DNA of 47,002 nt from an uncultured Verrucomicrobia subdivision 3 bacterium (GTDB lineage Bacteria > Verrucomicrobiota > Verrucomicrobiia > Limisphaerales > UBA11358): positions 1-47,002 of the forward strand of contig CAISYZ010000228.1 in the NCBI GenBank assembly GCA_903889895.1, written 5' to 3'. Position 1 is the stretch's first letter, and each line of letters opens with the position of its first letter. Shown here one piece after another: positions 7,976 to 16,718 of the stretch. Position numbers and translations under genes: made by a program. The notes beneath the pieces are model-generated. The model had not been told where the DNA came from. It searched no databases and saw nothing but the letters and a program-made list of their open reading frames with translations.

Positions 7976-8326
7976 TCAGTCGGCTTCCTGGCGTTTGAGC
8001 TTGGTGCGGGCACCAACCTTGTGCTTCGTCGCCTTGACCTTGCTGTGGCGCTTGCGGATCTGCTGCTCGATTTTTTTCACCACGGCGTCAATCGCGGCGT
8101 AGAGGTCGCTTTCGATGTCCTTGGCAAACAGGTCGGGGCCACGGACGCCGAGGCGGATGGAGCAGGCAAATTGTTTTTCCGGCACGCGGGTGTGGTCGTG
8201 TTCCAGTGTGACGCGGGCGTCCACGATGCGTTGATCCATGGCGTCCAGTTTGTCGAGCTTGGCGATGATGTGGTCCTCAATTGCCTTGGTGAGCGTGACA
8301 TTGTGGGTGGAGAGAATCAGTTTCAT
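7976..8326 (-). CDS. hpf: Ribosome hibernation-promoting factor, short form
   Basis: This 116-residue protein starts 'MKLILSTHNVTLTKAIEDHI' and carries the beta-alpha-beta-alpha pattern of HPF/YfiA ('KLDKLDAMDQRIVDARVTLE', 'DLFAKDIESDLYAAIDAVVKK') with a basic C-terminal tail. It binds the 30S subunit in stationary phase and blocks translation. The long-form C-terminal dimerisation domain is absent. ATG 8326 is chosen because it begins the conserved domain; a frame extension to 8404 adds non-conserved residues. It is divergent from rpoN; in proteobacteria hpf usually lies downstream of rpoN on the same strand. Confidence 0.9.
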   Translation of the reverse strand: MKLILSTHNVTLTKAIEDHIIAKLDKLDAMDQRIVDARVTLEHDHTRVPEKQFACSIRLGVRGPDLFAKDIESDLYAAIDAVVKKIEQQIRKRHSKVKATKHKVGARTKLKRQEAD

Positions 8327-8362
8327 AAAAAAAGAATGCGCCCTCGGCGCGGGAAAATCCAG

Positions 8363-8381
8363 TTTTTCCTTTGGGGAAAAA
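8363..8381. promoter_or_regulatory. Small inverted repeat between hpf and rpoN
   Basis: A perfect 7-bp inverted repeat (TTTTTCC / GGAAAAA, 5-nt spacer) sits in the only space between the divergent hpf and rpoN genes. It could be an operator or chance; nothing identifies a binding protein. Confidence 0.25.
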
Positions 8382-8447
8382 TGGCGAAGCGAGATTCGTG
8401 CCAAAATCGCTTGAGATTCCGGCTGATTGAGTTATGTTGCCGCGCAG

Positions 8448-9950
8448 ATGGGACCTGGACTACAACTTTCGCAACGACTCACGCAGTCACTGGTGCTGGC
8501 ACCGCAGCTTCAGCAGTCGCTGGCTTTGTTGCAGGCGCCCACGCTGGAACTCAAGGCGCTGGTTGAACAGGAGTTGCAGCAGAATCCGGTTTTGGAAGAA
8601 GTGCCGGAACAGGATATGGACGTGCGGGAAAAATCCTCGGATAACGATGGCGACGAAGCGCCCGTGGTGACGGATTTTGCTGAGCCACCCGAGGACGTGA
8701 AGTTTGACGCGGCGACGGACAAAGCCACCGGCGAGCCGGTGGACGATTTTCAGGCGGAATTTGAAAAGCTCGTGCAGATGGATCAGGAATGGCGCGAGCA
8801 TTTTTCCCAGACGAACACGGTAAACCGCTCCACGGCCGAGGACGATGAGCGGCGCGAGTTCATGTTCAACTCCATCACCGTGGAAGCTTCGCTGTCACAA
8901 CATCTGATGGAGCAGGTGCGAGACACCCGCTTGAGCGACGAGGATCGCGCCATCGCCGAACTGATCATCGGGAACATTGACGACTACGGCTATCTCATGG
9001 CCACGGTTGAGGAACTGGCTACGTCCACCAATCTACCGGCGGAAAAAATTCTTTCGGCGCTGAAAGTCATTCAAGGCTTCGAGCCGGCCGGTGTCGGCGC
9101 GCGCGATTTGCGCGAATGCCTGATGCTCCAGCTAGAGCGCGCCGGCAAGGATGACACGCTGGAATATCGCATTATCCGCGACCACATGGAGGCGCTCGGC
9201 AAACGCCGGATTCCGGACATTGCGCGCGGCACCGGTCAGACGGTGGACGACGTGCAGGAGGCGCTGGCCCGCATCGGCCGGCTGGAGCCGCGCCCGGGCC
9301 GCTCGTTTCTGCCGGTGGTTGAACAATACGTCGCGCCGGAAGTGTTCGTGGTCAGAAACGGCGAAGATTACATCGTGACCACCAATGATGAACAGATTCC
9401 GCACCTGCGCATCAGCAATGTTTACAAGGATTTGATGTCTGCCGGCGGCAATGATGCGGAGGTGAAAAATTATATTCGCGAAAAAATCCGCGCTGGAAAA
9501 TTTCTCATCAAGAGCCTGCATCAGCGCCAGACGACCATCTGCAACATTGGCAAGGAGATTGTCAAACGCCAGCGTGACTTCATGGAAAAGGGCGTCGCGC
9601 ATCTTAAGCCGATGACCATGGCGCAGGTTGCCGAGGTGGTCGGCGTGCATGAGACCACGGTGAGCCGCGCCGTTTCCGGAAAATATATCGAAACGCCGCA
9701 GGGCGTGTTCGAAATGAAATTTTTCTTCACCGCCGGCCTGCAGACATCCAGCGGCAGCGACGTTTCCAACACCAGCGTGAAGGACATGATCGCCGAGATT
9801 TTCAAGAACGAAAATCCTTCCAAGCCGCTCTCCGACCAGGAAGTGGTGAAAATGCTCACGGACAAGGGCATCAATATCGCCCGCCGCACCGTGGCTAAAT
9901 ACCGCGACGAGCTCAACATTCTCCCGTCGAACCTGCGCCGGGTTTATTGA
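8448..9950 (+). CDS. rpoN: RNA polymerase sigma-54 factor
   Basis: The N-terminal glutamine/leucine-rich region I is present ('QLSQRLTQSLVLAPQLQQSL', then 'LEQELQQNP'-like), with an acidic linker (about 50-110). The core-binding and HTH domain follows ('TMAQVAEVVGVHETTVSRA', 'TPQGVFEMKFFF'). The C-terminal RpoN box is 'ARRTVAKYRDELNILPS', with 'NLRR' beyond it. That box recognises the -24 promoter element; sigma-54 needs an AAA+ enhancer-binding protein, none of which is in the window. ATG 8448 starts region I; a TTG at 8427 is also possible. The stop overlaps the 3' end of the convergent GH78 gene by 7 nt. Confidence 0.95.
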   Translation: MGPGLQLSQRLTQSLVLAPQLQQSLALLQAPTLELKALVEQELQQNPVLEEVPEQDMDVREKSSDNDGDEAPVVTDFAEPPEDVKFDAATDKATGEPVDDFQAEFEKLVQMDQEWREHFSQTNTVNRSTAEDDERREFMFNSITVEASLSQHLMEQVRDTRLSDEDRAIAELIIGNIDDYGYLMATVEELATSTNLPAEKILSALKVIQGFEPAGVGARDLRECLMLQLERAGKDDTLEYRIIRDHMEALGKRRIPDIARGTGQTVDDVQEALARIGRLEPRPGRSFLPVVEQYVAPEVFVVRNGEDYIVTTNDEQIPHLRISNVYKDLMSAGGNDAEVKNYIREKIRAGKFLIKSLHQRQTTICNIGKEIVKRQRDFMEKGVAHLKPMTMAQVAEVVGVHETTVSRAVSGKYIETPQGVFEMKFFFTAGLQTSSGSDVSNTSVKDMIAEIFKNENPSKPLSDQEVVKMLTDKGINIARRTVAKYRDELNILPSNLRRVY

Positions 9951-12664
9951 GCGGCCGTCAGACCGGAGCTTTCAAAGGTGTGCTCGCCGGCACCCGTTTC
10001 AAAAACCGCGCAATGGTTTTCCATCCGCAAAAACTTGGCGCCGGAATTTTTCGCCACACTGGCTGCTGACTTGGCTGGCACGAAAACCGTGGCGGTTGTA
10101 TTCGGCGGGATGGCGACGGTGACTGAAAATTTATTTCCCGCGCGCTGCCAGTTGCTGGTGATTTTCCCCCGAATGGAATTATAACTGGCCTTCACCCAGG
10201 TTACGTCGCCGACGGGTTGCGGCGCGATGATGATAGTTTTGAAGCCGTCACCGCCGGACTGGATGCCGGCAAGGTCGTGATAAAACCATTCCTGAATCTG
10301 GCCGAGCATGAAATGGTTCTGCGACGAGCCGCCATCCCACGCTTCAGTCAGGCTGGTTTTGCCCTTCGCGAGTTGCATGCCATAGCCCGGTTTGTTGGTC
10401 TGGTTGTTGATGTCAAAGATCACATCGCTGCGGCCGCCGTCGGCGAGCGCGCGCAGCAGGTAGCGATAGCCGACATCGCCCGCTGTCAGCGCGTTGCCGC
10501 GCGAACGCACGTCGCGGACAATCGAGTCCAGCACGGCGGCGCGGTTGGAATTCTCGCAAAGGCCGAACACCAGCGGAATGGCATTGGCGCATTGCGAGCC
10601 GGTCGCGTAGGTATGGTTGGTCGCATTGTAAAATTTTTCATTGAAAGCGCTCCGGATTTTTTCAGCCAGCGCGGAGTAATTTGCCGCGTCGGAATCATTG
10701 CCAGTAAGGCTGGCCACCTGCGCCATGATTTTTATGTCCTCAAAATAAAATGCGGTGGCGGTGAGCGCGATGGGCGTGAGCTGCGAGACGCCGGGATGGT
10801 TCGGGCCGAGGTCATACCAATCGCCCAAGCCGTAGCTGACGATGAATTGATCCGCGCGGCTGCCCAGATACGCGACGTAATTTTTCATTGCGTCGTAGTG
10901 CTTGCGAAAAAGATCCAAATCGCCGCTGAACTCGTATTGCTGCCATGGCACGAGGATTAAGGAACTACTCCACTCCGGCGAATCGCCGAAAACACCCCGC
11001 AAATGCGTCGCGTCATGGCCGAATACGGTGTATTCCGGCGCGGTTGTCGGCACAAGGCCGTTGGTGAGCTGCGAGTCGGCGATGTCATTCAGCGTTTTGG
11101 TGAAAAGCTGGTCGAGCGCGAATTCATAGCGCAGTGCGGGGCCGTTCAAATGATCCTCTTCCAGCCAGCCGAGCCGTTCGCGGTGCGGGCAATCGGTCAT
11201 GAGACTAACCATGTTGCTCCGCTGGGCCCAGCGCACGAGCTTGCGGATGCGGCTGAACAAGTTGTTGGAACATTCAAATTCACCAACCGGTTCGGACGCG
11301 GATTGCACGACGATGCCGGCAAGTGATTTTACTTTTGGCAAAATACCGTTGGTCGTGGCGGGCATTAAATGGGCCTGCCAGTAGCGGCAGCCGGCGTAGT
11401 AAAACTTTGGCGACCAGGATTCTTCATGGTCGGTGCCCTTGATGTATTCGCACCAGATTTCTCCGCGATGACCCGCACCCATTGAGCTTTGGTTGACCGA
11501 GCCGTCGGCACTCAATAACTCCGCCGGCAGGAGCCGAACCTTACTGCCCGCCGGACCGGTCATGGAAAGGTTCGGCACGTGCGCCGCATTCTGACCGAGG
11601 TCAAAAACGGTGTCACCATTGGAAAGGTTACGGGTCGCAACTGGCAAATGCTTCTCAAAAAATTTCACCGGCGGCGCGGCGCACGATTGCCCGCGTAATT
11701 CTCCACCCGGCCCGCTGACCACCTTGGCTGCCGCCCAGTTGGTATCGGCGAAGCCTGGGCGATTGCAGCCGGTCTGGACGCGACGCGCATCAAAATCTTC
11801 GCCGCCATAAATCGAGGAGAAGGTGACCGGCCCCGCTGCCGCGCGCCAGTTTTCGTCCGTGCCGATGAATTCCACCGACCCGTCGGCGTATTCCAGTCGG
11901 ATTTGGGCGATGGCTTTTTGCGGGCCGAACGAGTGTTTGAATTTGGTATATCGTCCGCCGCCGATGACATTATACATGCCGTTGCCCAGCTCGATGCCGA
12001 CGGCGTTTGAGCCGCGCTTCAATTCCGCCGTGATGTCGCGGGTGTCGTAAAGGCAGGTTTGGTCATACTTCGTCCAGCCGGGCGAAAGAAAGTCATCACC
12101 GATTTTTCTGCCATTGAGCGTGAGTTCGTATTCACCCAGGCCGCAAATGTTGATGAGCGCGCGGTTGAGGCCGGGCTTGATGGTGAATTCATGGCGCAGT
12201 TGCAGTGACGGAATGTTGGTGTCTGCCGCACCAATCCATTGCGCGTGCCAGTCCGCTTTTTCCAGAATCCCCATCGTCCACGTCGCGGGCTTGCTCCATT
12301 CGGAGACTTTTCCAGTTTCATCCCAAACGCGGACTTTCCAAAATACCTGTTCGGCTGTTGCCAGTTTATTTCCAGCGTAGGGAACTTGGATGCTGTCACT
12401 GGAACCAATCCGGCCGCTGCTCCATAAATCGCCGGAATCGCGGTCAAGATTTTTCTCCGAGGTCGCCGCCAGTATTTCATAAGCGATTTGCCGCTGGCTG
12501 TTGCCGGTAAGTTTCCAAAACAATCGCGGTGTGGGTGAATCCACGCCCGACGGGTTTACGGCGTAATCGCAGCGCAAGTCCACCGGGGTTAAACCGGCAA
12601 CAGCTGCGGTGGTGAAAATTGCCAGCAGCGCCGCGAATGCAGTGAAAAGTTTTGTGATGATCAT
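9944..12664 (-). CDS. GH78 alpha-L-rhamnosidase (first copy)
   Basis: A secreted enzyme (signal peptide to about residue 23) releasing terminal alpha-L-rhamnose. Domains in order: an N-terminal fibronectin-like domain ('RCDYAVNPSGVDSPTPRLFW', 'VFWKVRVWDETGKVSEWS'), beta-sandwiches ('LTLNGRKIGDDFLSPGWTKYD'), the (alpha/alpha)6 barrel from about 460, and a C-terminal beta domain. Candidate catalytic residues are E496 in 'DCPHRERLGW' and E774 in 'LTEAWDGGSSQNHFMLG'. The first motif is shorter than the 'DCPQRDERQGW' of the second GH78 here, so this copy belongs to a different subgroup. It is last in the 15620-9944 operon, and its start overlaps the preceding stop by 4 nt (ATGA). Confidence 0.9.
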   Translation of the reverse strand: MIITKLFTAFAALLAIFTTAAVAGLTPVDLRCDYAVNPSGVDSPTPRLFWKLTGNSQRQIAYEILAATSEKNLDRDSGDLWSSGRIGSSDSIQVPYAGNKLATAEQVFWKVRVWDETGKVSEWSKPATWTMGILEKADWHAQWIGAADTNIPSLQLRHEFTIKPGLNRALINICGLGEYELTLNGRKIGDDFLSPGWTKYDQTCLYDTRDITAELKRGSNAVGIELGNGMYNVIGGGRYTKFKHSFGPQKAIAQIRLEYADGSVEFIGTDENWRAAAGPVTFSSIYGGEDFDARRVQTGCNRPGFADTNWAAAKVVSGPGGELRGQSCAAPPVKFFEKHLPVATRNLSNGDTVFDLGQNAAHVPNLSMTGPAGSKVRLLPAELLSADGSVNQSSMGAGHRGEIWCEYIKGTDHEESWSPKFYYAGCRYWQAHLMPATTNGILPKVKSLAGIVVQSASEPVGEFECSNNLFSRIRKLVRWAQRSNMVSLMTDCPHRERLGWLEEDHLNGPALRYEFALDQLFTKTLNDIADSQLTNGLVPTTAPEYTVFGHDATHLRGVFGDSPEWSSSLILVPWQQYEFSGDLDLFRKHYDAMKNYVAYLGSRADQFIVSYGLGDWYDLGPNHPGVSQLTPIALTATAFYFEDIKIMAQVASLTGNDSDAANYSALAEKIRSAFNEKFYNATNHTYATGSQCANAIPLVFGLCENSNRAAVLDSIVRDVRSRGNALTAGDVGYRYLLRALADGGRSDVIFDINNQTNKPGYGMQLAKGKTSLTEAWDGGSSQNHFMLGQIQEWFYHDLAGIQSGGDGFKTIIIAPQPVGDVTWVKASYNSIRGKITSNWQRAGNKFSVTVAIPPNTTATVFVPAKSAASVAKNSGAKFLRMENHCAVFETGAGEHTFESSGLTAAQ

Positions 12665-13761
12665 GGAGTTTTTTCTGTTTTCAAATCTTTGGAAGTGGCA
12701 AGAGCGATGACGCGGCCTGCGCTACCGACGGCGCAGTAAAAGTGATAGACAACGCCATTCCATTTAAGCACCCACGGCTTGTGCGCGTAGGTTTGGTCAA
12801 AAGCTTCGGATGGTTCCACCAGGTTTTGCCCATCCCACTTTGTCCAATGCGCCAGGTCATAAGAGCATGCAAACGTATCAAAGGCTCTTGGTTTCCAGCC
12901 GGCCCCAAAATAAAACATCACCCATACATCGCCGATTTTCACGATTTGCGGGTCGCCGCTAATGCCGTTCTTTCTGGCCTCGCCATTGGCGATGACCGGG
13001 CTGTCGCCGTAGCGGCTCCAGTGCAGCATGTCTTTGGAGACCGCCATGCCGATGCGCTCGTAGCCGTTCTTGTGTTTGCCGTTGTAAAACATCACGAACG
13101 GCCAGCCGAGGGTTTCCTTTTCGTCGTGGATAATTTGGCTTTTGTATAAAGTCTTGGCTTCAAACTCGCGCGCATCCGGCTGCTTCGGGCCGAGGACGGG
13201 ATTTTCGTCAGCGCGGTGCCATTCCTTGATTTTCACCGGTGATTTTGTCCAGGCCAAGCCAATGGCAAGCGGGTCGGTTTCATAGCCCTGCTTGCCGCCG
13301 CCGATGTAAGAAAGCCAGAATTTGCCGTTAAATTCTTCCAGTTCGTGCGCGCCTTCCCAGCGGTAATCGCTCAAGGCGATGCCGCCATCGGCTTGCCAAG
13401 CATCCCAGTGATTTGTCGGGGTGAAGGATAGGATTTTACCCAGCCGTTGCCAATGCAGCAGATCTTCGCTGCGTGCCAGAAAGGTCTGGTATCCGACCCT
13501 GTTTGTGATGGCAACGAACATCATATACCAATGGCCGCCGCTGCGGAAAATGCTGGGGCAGTCTATCAGTTCGTTTGTGCCTTCACCCTTGAGCACCACG
13601 CCATATTTGAACGGCGTCTTAACCTCATCATAAATCTGCTGCAATGTGTTGGTGTCCACCAGGCGGCCTTCGGGCAGCGCGGGAACGGTAGCGTGCACCG
13701 GCGAAACGACGAAATTAAAACCGGCGGCGATGGCGAATAAAAATAGTAGGGATGCTTTCAT
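12661..13761 (-). CDS. Secreted GH43/GH130-type five-bladed beta-propeller protein
   Basis: A signal peptide (to about residue 24) precedes a propeller with repeated 'SxDLLHWxRxG' blade signatures ('LARSEDLLHWQRLG', 'VSKDMLHWSRYGDSP', 'CSYDLAHWTKWDG'). Such blades are typical of GH43, GH32, GH62, GH117 and GH130. 'LIDCPSIFRSGGHWYMMF' and 'GDPQIVKIGDVWVMFY' place acidic residues where propeller glycosidases keep their catalytic Asp, but I cannot assign the family or substrate. Start and upstream stop overlap by one base (TAATG), so it is coupled to the GH141-like gene. Confidence 0.7.
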   Translation of the reverse strand: MKASLLFLFAIAAGFNFVVSPVHATVPALPEGRLVDTNTLQQIYDEVKTPFKYGVVLKGEGTNELIDCPSIFRSGGHWYMMFVAITNRVGYQTFLARSEDLLHWQRLGKILSFTPTNHWDAWQADGGIALSDYRWEGAHELEEFNGKFWLSYIGGGKQGYETDPLAIGLAWTKSPVKIKEWHRADENPVLGPKQPDAREFEAKTLYKSQIIHDEKETLGWPFVMFYNGKHKNGYERIGMAVSKDMLHWSRYGDSPVIANGEARKNGISGDPQIVKIGDVWVMFYFGAGWKPRAFDTFACSYDLAHWTKWDGQNLVEPSEAFDQTYAHKPWVLKWNGVVYHFYCAVGSAGRVIALATSKDLKTEKTP

Positions 13762-15620
13762 TATCGAATGGGTTCAAGCCCGGCGGCGGCTTTGATTTGG
13801 TCAGAAACCTGTGGGCCATTGTTGGTCCAGACATTTCCCGGACCATTGGCGTTTTTCAAAAATTTCTCCGCCAGACACCAGTTGTCGCGCACGGTTATGT
13901 AAGAAGAGCCTTCGTCGAGATACAAATAAAACCAGTGCTGCGGATCGGGCACATAAGGACTTGGCACGATGTCCGCAATCGAATTTTCAGCAATAACCGT
14001 GCCCGGTTGCGCTGACAAAGTATAAATCCCGCCGAGATCGCCTAGTTTCTCGCCGACATGGTGGATGCGATTCGCCAAAATAATATTGTCCCGAGCGGCA
14101 TTGTTGGTTTTGGTCCAGCCCCAACCGACGCTGATGCCAGTATAGGGCAGGTCAAAAATCTCGTTATGCGCAATGGTGGCACGGCGCACATAGCCAGCGG
14201 CAATGCCGGCGCAGCCCCAGTCTTCATTCGCGCAGTCCGAAAAACGGCTGTTCAAAATTTTTTCATCGGAGCAAATCACCCGCTCGTCGGACGGATTAAA
14301 TGGCGTGTGGGTTTCGACATTCGTTGCGGAAAACTCACCGAGTTGGATGCCATTGCCGCCGATATCGCGAAAGGTGCAGCGCTGAATTAAGTCGTTATGG
14401 GTGCCGCTTTCCAAATCCAGTCCCGCTGAGCCGAGGTGTTCAAACGTGCAGCCTTCGAACGAAATATGATTTGCGTATTTCACCATGACTGCTGCCGGCG
14501 GGCGACCAACCCATTCGACATTGTCGAGCTTCGGCGCATAGCTGGTGCCGCGCGGCGAAAGTTTGTGCGCGTCCAGCATGAACATTCCGGTTTGCAACGG
14601 CACATGGCCTTGCACCGATGGCCGCAGCCAGGTTGTGTGCGCAAAAGTGATGTCCTTGAATTTGATGTTAGTAGTTGGCGCATCCGGCATGCCTTCGATC
14701 TGCACAAGCGTTTCCAAAACCGGCGCGATGGCTTCGGCGTGCGGCATATTTTCCCCTTCGAGCGGCCAATAATATATTTTATTGGCCGCCAAATCCTCAA
14801 ACCACTCGCCCGGTGAATCCAGAAATTCAATGGCGTTCGCCAGAAAGAACGGCGCCTGATAATTCGTCGTCACGGTGACTGGCGGCCACGGATGCTGAAA
14901 CTCAATTTTACTTTCAGGTTGCCTGAATGTGAGCAAAGCATTGGTTCCTTCCAGACGTATTTCTTTCACGCGCAGCACGGCAATTTCCCAGACCTGATCC
15001 ACAACCATTTCCAGCCGGGCTGGATTTGTAATGCCCGCCAGCGCTGACGCCGGGATGGTGGCGACCTCGTTGGTTTTGTCCCACGCGACCAGGCGGGCGA
15101 GGTTTTCCCCGCCAGGGTTTCGGGCACGGATGGCTTTGCGGTCATTGACCCACAGTTGCCGAATTTCCACCGTGGCCCCATGGCATTGCGGTGCGTTAGC
15201 CTGCCAGATTTTTCCGCGAGCGGAATCAGGAAGGTGGGGAATGGTAGTCGTTGTCTTTTTCCAGCCGGCGATTTTTACGCCGCCGCTCAGGACGGGATTT
15301 TCACCAGGACAAGCTTCGATGGAAATCTCTACAGTCGGGTTTTTGTTTTGGAAATGAAGGACGTCTGTTAGCGAAAAAAATCCGCCGCGCAAAAAAACAT
15401 GCAACGGATCGAGGCTGTTTGCACCGGGCCGCAATTGTGCGTAATGCCATTTTTCCAACGCCGTCGTAATGTTTGCCAACGGGGCGCTCGCGGTGCCGGT
15501 GTTGCTGTCTGCACCGGTGGGGCTGACCCAGAAATCTGCCGCCGGCAACACTGCTGGCGTGATGAGGATTGCCAAGAACAACAGGGGCAGGAAGTGGATT
15601 GTCGCCGTGTTTTGTTTCAT
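13761..15620 (-). CDS. Secreted right-handed beta-helix enzyme, GH141-like
   Basis: A signal peptide (to about 28) precedes 'DFWVSPTGADSNTGT', the opening of secreted parallel beta-helix enzymes. The order 'NPVLSGGVKIAGW', 'LWVNDRKAIRARNPGG', 'EFLDSPGEWFEDL..NKIYYWP', 'FKDITFAHTTW', then helix turns ('FEGCTFEHLGSAGLDLESG', 'TFRDIGGNGIQLG'), matches what I know of GH141 (alpha-L-fucosidase and xylanase activities are established there). The family call is from memory. It is first in the minus-strand operon with the propeller and GH78 genes. The 162-nt gap to the divergent pseudopilin gene must hold its promoter; no convincing -35/-10 was found. Confidence 0.65.
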   Translation of the reverse strand: MKQNTATIHFLPLLFLAILITPAVLPAADFWVSPTGADSNTGTASAPLANITTALEKWHYAQLRPGANSLDPLHVFLRGGFFSLTDVLHFQNKNPTVEISIEACPGENPVLSGGVKIAGWKKTTTTIPHLPDSARGKIWQANAPQCHGATVEIRQLWVNDRKAIRARNPGGENLARLVAWDKTNEVATIPASALAGITNPARLEMVVDQVWEIAVLRVKEIRLEGTNALLTFRQPESKIEFQHPWPPVTVTTNYQAPFFLANAIEFLDSPGEWFEDLAANKIYYWPLEGENMPHAEAIAPVLETLVQIEGMPDAPTTNIKFKDITFAHTTWLRPSVQGHVPLQTGMFMLDAHKLSPRGTSYAPKLDNVEWVGRPPAAVMVKYANHISFEGCTFEHLGSAGLDLESGTHNDLIQRCTFRDIGGNGIQLGEFSATNVETHTPFNPSDERVICSDEKILNSRFSDCANEDWGCAGIAAGYVRRATIAHNEIFDLPYTGISVGWGWTKTNNAARDNIILANRIHHVGEKLGDLGGIYTLSAQPGTVIAENSIADIVPSPYVPDPQHWFYLYLDEGSSYITVRDNWCLAEKFLKNANGPGNVWTNNGPQVSDQIKAAAGLEPIR

Positions 15621-15782
15621 GGAATTTGGGGCGACGGCATTCTCGCCGATGAACGTGCGGATGTAAATGCCGGCGCTGGTGGTGAAACCCTGCTTGTCAA
15701 TTTTCGCAAATGTTTTGGTTGATTTCGTATTACGCTAGGAAGTGACATGTGCTAGATTAAAGCATCACCAAATTTTAACCGT

Positions 15783-16658
15783 ATGCATGTGAGCGCTAAT
15801 CTTTCCCCGCGAGTGGGCTGTTCATCCAGCCAGTCTCGGAATAAACAAAACCCATCAAATGGATTCACCCTGATTGAATTGCTGGTGGTCATTGCCATCA
15901 TCGCCATTCTGGCGGCGATGTTGCTGCCGGCGCTCTCAGCGGCCAAGCGGAAGGCGCAAGGTGCCTATTGCCTGAACAATGGCAAGCAATTGAATTTGGG
16001 CTTTATCATGTATTACGGCGACTACGCTGACAAACTGGTGGCGAATAATGGGTGGGTGGATGTTGATAATGACATGTCTTGGTCAAGCGTGGATGCCAAT
16101 ACCAATCTGGCGGTGTTGACCGGCACCAATTCGCTTTTTGCGCCATATATACCGTCTGCAGGCGCATATCATTGCCCAGGGGATACGGTGGCATCAGCCA
16201 ATGGTCAGAGGGTGCGAACCTATTCTTTAAGCTCTTCGCTTAACAATGGTCCCGGGACTCCGGTGGTGGTTGGGGCTGGAAGTGATCCTGCTTCGGGTAG
16301 AACTTATTTCAGGGCGCTCAAGTCAACTGACTTAAACACACCTGGACCCGCAAACGTATTTTCCTTTATGTGTGAATCAGCGAGCACGCTGTTAAATAGC
16401 GGTGGCTCGGTTTTTTCCTTTGATCCGGGCCGGACAATCGGCAGCCAGGATTTTCGGGATTTGCCTTCTTTGTATCATGGCAGCGCCGGCAATGTGGCTT
16501 TTGCGGATGGTCATGTCGAAGGTCATAGATGGGTGGATGGAAATCTGACAAAATATGAGAAGGTTATTTATGGTTATACCACGGGTGCGACGACTGCCAT
16601 TGCGATTGGCTACAGTCCGGACTACGTCTGGCTGGATGATCGCTGCCCGTATCATTGA
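15783..16658 (+). CDS. Pseudopilin-like protein with H-X9-DG C-terminal motif
   Basis: A short basic leader ends at the prepilin peptidase site [21 protein letters not shown], so the mature protein would begin with methylated Phe and an N-terminal transmembrane helix. The C-terminal part contains '[17 protein letters not shown]', the H-X9-DG motif of the large planctomycete/verrucomicrobial family formerly described with DUF1559. These proteins are thought to work with type II-like secretion or pilus systems, but roles are largely unknown. No prepilin peptidase or secretion ATPase is nearby. It precedes the 1147-residue surface-type protein by 60 nt, probably in the same transcript. Confidence 0.88.
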   Translation: MHVSANLSPRVGCSSSQSRNKQNPSNGFTLIELLVVIAIIAILAAMLLPALSAAKRKAQGAYCLNNGKQLNLGFIMYYGDYADKLVANNGWVDVDNDMSWSSVDANTNLAVLTGTNSLFAPYIPSAGAYHCPGDTVASANGQRVRTYSLSSSLNNGPGTPVVVGAGSDPASGRTYFRALKSTDLNTPGPANVFSFMCESASTLLNSGGSVFSFDPGRTIGSQDFRDLPSLYHGSAGNVAFADGHVEGHRWVDGNLTKYEKVIYGYTTGATTAIAIGYSPDYVWLDDRCPYH

Positions 16659-16718
16659 TTTAGCTCTTAATTTGAAGCTCCTCTAATCATTTCCCAGTCC
16701 AACCCTAAACCAACAACC

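Noticed and set aside
15621-15782. Sigma-70 promoter from a TTGACA on the minus strand (15700-15695)
   Set aside because: No acceptable -10 element at 16-18 nt spacing; kept only as a location where promoters must exist.
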